In this document: positions 57,623 through 64,000 of the stretch, piece after piece
Position numbering within the stretch: position 1 is the first letter of the stretch
Layout: every line of letters starts with the position of its first letter
Assembly (NCBI GenBank): GCA_964035545.1
Contig: OZ037770.1
Span: 15,474,642 to 15,538,641, forward strand
Origin: Bugula neritina
Lineage: Eukaryota; Bryozoa; Gymnolaemata; Cheilostomatida; Bugulidae
DNA length: 64,000 nucleotides
Reading direction: 5' to 3'
Made by a program: the position numbers and the translations under genes
Notes under the pieces: model-generated
The model's input: the letters and a program-made list of their open reading frames with translations, nothing else
Told to the model about the DNA's origin: nothing
Databases searched by the model: none

Positions 57623-60600
57623 ACGCACACGCACACATGAACACACACACGCACACGCACACATGAACACACACACGCACACGCACACATGAACACACCC
57701 ACACACAAGCTTATGAACAGCTTAGATAGACATGCCACTGTTGGTGATTACTATGATCTTAAGCTATGCATCACTCTACTTATATCATGTAGAAACAATG
57801 CATCTCTAGTTTCTGCTGGTATTCTATCTGAAAGCATTTGGAGAGTAAGTTAGGGAAGTGAAGCACCTGGGATTACAAACTCTGTTGTTGAACATGCAGC
57901 CTTGCATCATCTCTGTCAGCTTGTATGCAGCATCTGTAAAGAATAAACTTTTATTTAATTTCACTACACAAAATAAACAAAACTTTTGGTGAAATTTTAT
58001 TGCCATCAATCCTAGGCAAATGACAAAATTTCCAGCTTAAAGCAATTTTCAAAATAATAAATATTTTAAGATTTAGCCACAAAAATTCTTTGAATTACAG
58101 CACAAGATTACAAGTGCTCTCCATGTACTGCTTTGAAATTGCTTTTTTTATAAATAAAGCAGGAAGACTTCAAAATGTGTAGGTTTCTATGAGTTGAGGT
58201 AATAAACTGTTTCACAGGCATTTACTATTATAGGCCTAGCAGATATTAGGTGTTGTGCTCTAGCGTGCTAGGTTGTTCATGTGCATAATTACCTCTACGC
58301 ATATGTCACTGCATACTAATATCAAGTAGAAGTCATTGCAACCACTTCACTCAGCAGTACTGCATAGTACTTATATGCGGTGCAGTTGGATAGTTTGTAT
58401 AGCTCACTTATAATTCAAAATTGTTCTTTAAAAAGTTTGGAAATGTTTTTAGAATCTGGAACTTGAAAAATCTAGATTTTGCTTTATATCCGGTTTCATT
58501 TATACGATTAACTTACTCTTTAAGGCCTCTTCACCAATGTTCGGTATTAATGCCAGAAAATTCATAGAAGCCAATTCAAAGTAGGCATTGTTTTTATGCA
58601 TCTTCCAGTACCTCTTTTCTTCAACTGACAATTCCGGCTGATCATAAAGCCTTCTCTAAATTTAATTTAAAACACAAAATAAAATGAATGCAATGCCCGT
58701 TGAAATTTAAAGCTAAAATATAGAAAAATGAAACATGAATAAACAAAAATCTAAAAACAGAAACTACCAACCTAATACAAGCTTAAGGAGCCAATAAATA
58801 TCAATGCTATGTCACTGGAAATGTTAGATATTGAAACATATAGCTGAGAAGCAAAAGCAATGCATGTAATAATATCATAACGGGTGGTGTACCAGACGCT
58901 CAATAGCCTCAACTTTCTTTTCTGAACCAGTACCCAGAAGGCTGGAGACTTCTCCGGTAAAAAACGGGTCTGGAGCTTTGGTTGTTTCGAATGACTGAGT
59001 GGTTGTCTCTATTGAGTAGAAATAGTATATAGAGTAGAAATAGTTTAGAGAATAGAAATAGTAGAGAGAGTAGAAATAGTATAGAAAGTAGAAATAGTAT
59101 AGAGAATAGAAATAGTATAGAGAATAGAAATAGTATATAGAGTAGAAATAGTTTAGAGAATAGAAATAGTATAGAGAATAGAAATAGTATATAGAGTAGA
59201 AATAGTTTAGAGAATAGAAATAGTATAGAGAATAGAAATAGTATAGAGTGTAGAAATAGAATATAGAGAATAGAAATAGTATAAAGAGTAGAAATAGTAT
59301 GGAGAATAGAAATAGTATAGAGAATAGAGATAGTATAGAGAGTAGAAATATTATAGAGAGTAGAAATAGTATAGAGTGTAGAAATAGTATAGAGAATAGA
59401 AATAGTATAGAAAGTAGAAATAGTATAGAGAATAGAAATAGTATAGAGAATAGAAATAGTATAGAGAATAGAAATAGTATAGAGTGTAGAAATAGTATAT
59501 AGAGAGTAGAAATAGTATAGAGAATAGAAATAGTATAGAGAGTAGAAATATTATAGAGAATAGAATAAGTATAGAGAGTAGAAATAGTATAGAGAGTAGA
59601 AATAGTATAGAGAATAGAAATAGTATAGAGAGAGGTTTCGGGCCAATTGCAAGCGGGCAACAGTCACATTGGCATAGCATAAATGAGTTATTTTGAGTAA
59701 TATTGATGGCTGTTTTTTTCACAGCATAAAATCAAAAACAGATTGAAGCAGCTGCATAGGCATAAGTATTTCACAATCACAAGCTAAGGAGTATGTGGAC
59801 ACATCTGGTAAACTTACAGGGAGTGTGTGAAAACGTCTCGTAACCTTATAGAAACATAGCCTACAACCTACCATTATTATAGCCAGTATTCTCATCCACA
59901 CTATAATGCAGTTGAGAGCTCAGGGCTACAATGTACTCCTGAATGATTTCATCAATCTTGTCAATTTGGAATGGGTTCAGATTACAAAAAGTAACCGCCG
60001 GAAAGTCTATGGCATTGAATTTTATCTAAAAGAACAGAATTGTGTAAAAATTCAAAATTCCCGAAATTGGGCAAAACGGGTAGCTGCCAGCAAGTTTCAA
60101 CAGCCGTAGGAACATGTTTTTGGTTTTTTTTTTCTATTTCTGTTAAAACTCTTAATGGTGAGAAAAATGTTAAGTGGACTAAAGACTCTGACTTCACTGT
60201 TCTGACAATAATGTTAATGTTAATGTGGTTTGAGGTCCTTTACTGCATCACAGAAACAGTTATTTTTGAATACTCTCCCTGACACTACCAATCACTCTGG
60301 CATTAAGGTTATGCTTTTGATATACAATGCGTGGAACCCAGTCAAACTTGACTAGTTCAAGTGAAGAGGCAATGTGGAACCATGAAAACTTAGATATAAA
60401 AAGTTACTGCCATATAAATTTTTAATAAGTTTTAAATTGAAAACCATTAGTGTTAACAGGCAGAAATTGTAAAAAAAGGCACAACTGTTTAAACTTTTAT
60501 ATTGTTTCTCACCTGTACATCAGTTGTGGTTTCATGCTTCCTGTATTGTATTATCAACTCATAACTGAAGTATCCGAATACACAAACACCTGTGAGAAAT

Positions 60601-61362
60601 AGAATTACCCAGAACAACTTTCCAGCCACAAATCTGTGTCCCGCAATCTGCAAATTTGATTTTACACTCACCTCAAACACTAATTTTTTACAAAGTTTTA
60701 AATTTATAAAATGGAATTATAGCATGTTACTTATTGGTTGATCCTTGCAGAAGACACCAAAGCAGAAAAATCTACAAACAAGCTTTGATAACAAAATAAT
60801 AAAGTTTTGTATGGCGGAAGGAAAATAATTGAGTTACAAGAAGCAATTTAATCCTCGAGATAAATATGGAAATGCAATGAAACTTTATAAACATTCTTTT
60901 TTTCATTCAACAATAAAATCAGATTTTGGTAAACTGATAACAGATACGAATTCTATCTTGAATATTAGGAATAGGTTGGCAGTATATAGACTACAGTCAC
61001 TACACAATGCACTATAATATGACAGCAGTTTTTTGACCTATGAGTCGCTTGTTAATGTATAGGAATGTTTGGTTTTTTAGAAAGCACATTATTTTTAGAG
61101 TGTTTGCTGCTTGCTGCTTTAGATATTGACATTAAAATGTGTAGCTGAAGTGACTACCCATGCCTTGGGTACTCTGCTTACACTGTGGGTGGTCGACTCA
61201 TACCTTGGGTGGTCCATGAGCGCTAGTAGACGCTGAGAATTCTTTGATCACTGTGCTCAAACTCTTCTTCAACTCTGGCCGCTGTGTATTTTTATTTCTC
61301 TTTTCTCCTCCTTGTCCTTCATCGTGTATCTGTACCTGTGTATCTGTTTGCTTAGTCTCCAT
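54655..61362 (-). CDS. DEG/ENaC-family sodium channel, paralogue 1
   Basis: The most upstream of the three tandem channel genes. Fourteen exons: 61362-61204, 60647-60513, 60025-59872, 59008-58893, 58655-58517, 57933-57867, 57497-57394, 57079-56919, 56761-56654, 56502-56394, 55667-55540, 55426-55371, 55089-55008 and 54828-54655, giving 563 aa. All joins are in phase. Exon 1 ([16 protein letters not shown]...) differs from the other paralogues but ends in the same STSAHGPPK gating segment. TM1 is [20 protein letters not shown]. The ectodomain has [41 protein letters not shown] and [14 protein letters not shown]2 carries [20 protein letters not shown] with the GxS filter. The C-terminus is short and basic. 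Donors of exons 7, 9 and 10 and the acceptor of exon 4 touch tandem arrays. It may form hetero-trimers with its neighbours, but this is inferred only from paralogy. Confidence 0.94.
55855..56393. repeat. 42-bp minisatellite at the donor of exon 10, DEG/ENaC 1
   Basis: About twelve copies of a 42-bp unit (plus-strand phrase actcgcacattacttgaggg) start right after the donor at 56394/56393. Since 42 is a multiple of three, the exon's frame stays open through the whole array (repeating [14 protein letters not shown] on the minus strand) and stops only at its far end near 55852. In DEG/ENaC 2 the same donor is followed by a single similar stretch. Confidence 0.93.
56546..56660. repeat. Splice-donor minisatellite, exon 9 of DEG/ENaC 1
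   Basis: Four copies of a 34-36-bp unit have acctgca at 56546, 56580, 56616 and 56652. On the minus strand each carries TGCAG|GTA. The true exon end is at 56654. Confidence 0.88.
57260..57396. repeat. Splice-donor minisatellite, exon 7 of DEG/ENaC 1
   Basis: Five copies of a unit of about 31 bp (ggctactcaccatgtcaact type). On the minus strand each carries ATG|GTGAGTAGCC or a GTAAGT variant. The true exon end is at 57394. Confidence 0.88.
57548..57715. repeat. CA-rich microsatellite
   Basis: Runs of (AC)n with interspersed ACGC and ACATGA in the intron upstream of exon 7 of DEG/ENaC 1. The minus-strand Cys/Val frame across it is not a gene. Confidence 0.95.
59012..59635. repeat. Long minisatellite at the acceptor of exon 4, DEG/ENaC 1
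   Basis: About 620 bp of units like gagaatagaaatagtata begin next to the acceptor (exon starts at 59008). It is at the same position as the array in DEG/ENaC 2 but more than twice as long and with a different consensus. On the minus strand it is pyrimidine-rich. Confidence 0.93.
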
Positions 61363-64000
61363 CTCTTGTAATCACCCTCTTGACAATGTTCTGAGGCTGT
61401 TTAACTTACTCCGCTGGTGGAATCTACAGTTACTCATGTTAAATGGGGTTCACATGCAGTTATACATAACAATACGATGCGTGTCCAGCTGAATTCCGCA
61501 GGTAGGTGACATTATTAGCTAGACATGTCACCTGAATGCTATGTGGGTGGGGAGAGATATGTCTAGTATCCTAGACTCATCGGTGCAGAAAACGAGTCCG
61601 GGGTCAGTATAATTCTATAAATTGCCTTTGCCAGTGTATTTGTTAAATTGATAATACCAAAGTTTTCAAACAAATGGCTAATGCAGGCGTACAGAGCAGT
61701 GTTGTGCTAAGCTCTCAACCTGAGAGGAGAAGCAAATTAAGATGATGCAGAAATAAGTGCTTTAGTTTTTTTACTTTTTTTACTATTTGCGATACATTAT
61801 ACTTGATGGACCGACAATTTTTTGCTTATTTGGCATTGATGTTTGGAAAAAATGTGGCAGTTTATAATATTACTTTATGCAGTATATAGCTGACAGCTAG
61901 GGACATACTTAATTCAGAATCTCAAAATGGGCACATGATAACAATAATTTAAGTAATTATGATTGTTTTGAATAAAAACTCCACTGTCACATCTGTTTTT
62001 TAATAGACAGTCTATTCATGTATAAAAATAATTTAGCAGTACTTTTGTAAATAATTCGACATTTAGCAACTGAAATAACAAAATAAGCAATGATGCACTT
62101 TTCTTGGTGCAGTCTGTGGCACTAGTGCTATGCTGCATTATTATTGGTAATATAGGTAGGTGCTGGAAATCAGTGTCCCACTAGGTTCACACACTTGAAC
62201 AGATTGAATGTGAATGTACAAAGCATTAGTTACATTTTAGAAACACAAAGTTGAGTTCGAAGAGATATGCTTAATTTTCTAACTTGACTCTTGCATAACT
62301 TGTAATTATGTCTGAACTGAAGTACATTTTGCAATGTTTAAATTTTTACAAAGTTTGGAAACAATGCTTTCTATTACTTTTTGCGCTTTAAAATAGGTAA
62401 TTTTTTTGTATGTAAATTTTCAATGTCGATTTTCTACATTTAGAAATATGTGATTCAAATAGCAAATATTTTTATTTATCTTAACAAATCTTACTTCCTG
62501 TAACTATGAGGAAGCAATGAATCAATAATATAATAACTAGAATTTGAAATTTTAAACCTTGTAAATAATGCAAAGAAACCGATGAACCCGAGGTGACGTT
62601 TCATAAGCAGAAGGTGATTGTATACTCAATATTTGAGAACCAAGACTTATAATGATAAAAAGAAGTTTGATAGGGATTTAAGTTGGAGTGGGGAAAACAA
62701 CAAGTAATGGCAATTTTGTTTTATGAGTTTCACATATTCACATGTGATTTCTTGTTAAATACAGATTGAATTGACATGTGCATATAAAGGTGTTTTTATC
62801 ACAATGAGTTGAAGTATTTCCATTTGCTGCTTTGGGTCTGCTTCAAACTTTTCAAGGATGGGTTTAATCAAATTGAGTACCTATAAGTACTTTTTCAGCT
62901 CTTATCTATTTTAGAACATTGATTTACGGAGTTGCCGTTGAAGGGAAAGTGCAAACTCAGATGTTATTGTAGTCTCAGTTCTCTCATATGCTTGATATAT
63001 GGGTGGTGTGTGCTTTGTTTACTGAAGCTAAACTGTGACAAATAGATAGTCTTAACAAAGGTGGTATCAGAATACAAATATAAGTGCTATAAATTCATGA
63101 CTTTCCGATGTGCTAAAACTATTATCTACAGTAAGTACAGTCATGATACAACTTCTGCTACTTCTAACTACCTCAATGCTAACTTTGTGCAAGCCGTGCT
63201 TTTAGAATTCCTATTAATTCCACATTAATTTATTGAGCTAAAAGTCTAACTAAACCGAATTTTAGTATATCTCGTACTCGTTATTGATGTTGCCGGTCAA
63301 ACTTTCCATGTTGGGCCGATATGTAACTCAATAGCTGAGGTGTTTACACCAGCAGCTTATGAGGGCAACAGATAGCTTAAGTTTCTTATCATTAGTAGAG
63401 AGGTTTGATTGTTAGAATCATGTTTAGCAGGCTGTTATAAATATTTTTGTAACTTGAATTTGCTGAAATCAAAATGTTGGCAGAACTTGGCCAGTGAAAT
63501 AAGAAGAGTTGAAAGACATGTGGTTGGATTGTATAAAGAATTTATTTGACATGATACAACCAGACAAATTCACCACCTGCTATCTATAAATATAAAAGTA
63601 AATAAGTACGTAACTACATAACCATATTAGTTAGGATGGGTGCCGCTACCCCCCCCCACATGCATAAAAATAATATGACTTGCAAGCACCTTTTTTGTTA
63701 AAGTTATTTATAGCTAAAACTCTGACCAACATACTTCCCTACAAAATATAGACACTTCAACTATTAATACTGATTTTAAAAATAATTTACATCTTAGCTG
63801 AATTCTCAAGCTGGAAAGTAATAAACAGAAATAAATCACAGACGAGATTGTAGTAGACAGGAATATAATATTAGTATTACATAACAAACCCCCCTCCCAC
63901 CACAAGGATCAGCTTTACAGTTTATTACAAAGTAAAACTAATAATTTAAAAACCCACAAAACAATCACAGTAACTTGTAACCACACAGTAACAGTTCTAC
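61363..64000. other. Upstream flank of DEG/ENaC 1, no gene seen
   Basis: The first 250 bp are somewhat richer in G+C and probably hold the 5' UTR and promoter of DEG/ENaC 1. The rest is AT-rich with a C run near 63650. Short open frames (for example minus 63714-63905) have no recognisable features. Confidence 0.6.

Noticed and set aside
57532-57738. Cys/Val-rich minus-strand frame
   Set aside because: It is a translated CA microsatellite.
58875-59660. 261-codon minus-strand open frame rich in Tyr, Leu, Phe and Ser
   Set aside because: It runs from exon 4 of DEG/ENaC 1 backwards through the intronic minisatellite. The repeat lacks stops in several frames, and the acceptor at 59009-59010 explains the true exon start.

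Overview
The window is AT-rich animal nuclear DNA: GT-AG introns of about 0.1 to 1 kb, metazoan gene families (an SLC25 mitochondrial carrier, GT10 fucosyltransferases, DEG/ENaC sodium channels), Ty3/gypsy and hAT transposons, and many intronic minisatellites. I think it is a non-vertebrate metazoan. The sequence alone does not fix the phylum. There are no bacterial operons, rRNA or canonical tRNA genes, or CRISPR arrays.

Layout. (1) 916-3219, minus: the 5' two thirds of a mitochondrial pyrimidine-nucleotide carrier gene (SLC25A33/36 type), with four exons resolved and the rest off the left edge. One splice donor is embedded in a nine-copy tandem array. (2) About 6318-9395: a decayed Ty3/gypsy element with gag and most of pol deleted. 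(3) 13075-14252 and 16006-17199, plus: two GT10 alpha-1,3-fucosyltransferases. The first carries a frameshift. Their 3' ends look homogenised. (4) About 17930-38530: a large inverted duplication. Each arm carries one copy of an unrecognised five-exon gene for a small secreted protein: signal peptide, Thr-Glu-Arg repeats, a helical segment and a Trp/Cys-rich C-terminus. The two copies are divergently transcribed (18426-20709 minus, 35408-37918 plus). Arm A holds an almost intact Ty3/gypsy element (20921-28803; LTRs identical as read; 4-bp TSD). Arm B holds a non-autonomous hAT element (32362-34184; 8-bp TSD). Each arm is the empty-site control for the other. (5) 38670-61362, minus: three tandem DEG/ENaC channel genes with 14 exons each (589, 570 and 563 aa by my joins), with patchy gene conversion. 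(6) 61363-64000: no gene seen.

The two most unusual observations are as follows. First, minisatellites repeatedly sit on exon-intron junctions, and several multiply the splice donor itself, in unrelated genes. Second, both Ty3/gypsy copies carry a third ORF downstream of pol. It starts in a tiny exon, is interrupted by an intron, and encodes two zinc-finger-like motifs followed by a conserved VDAD segment.
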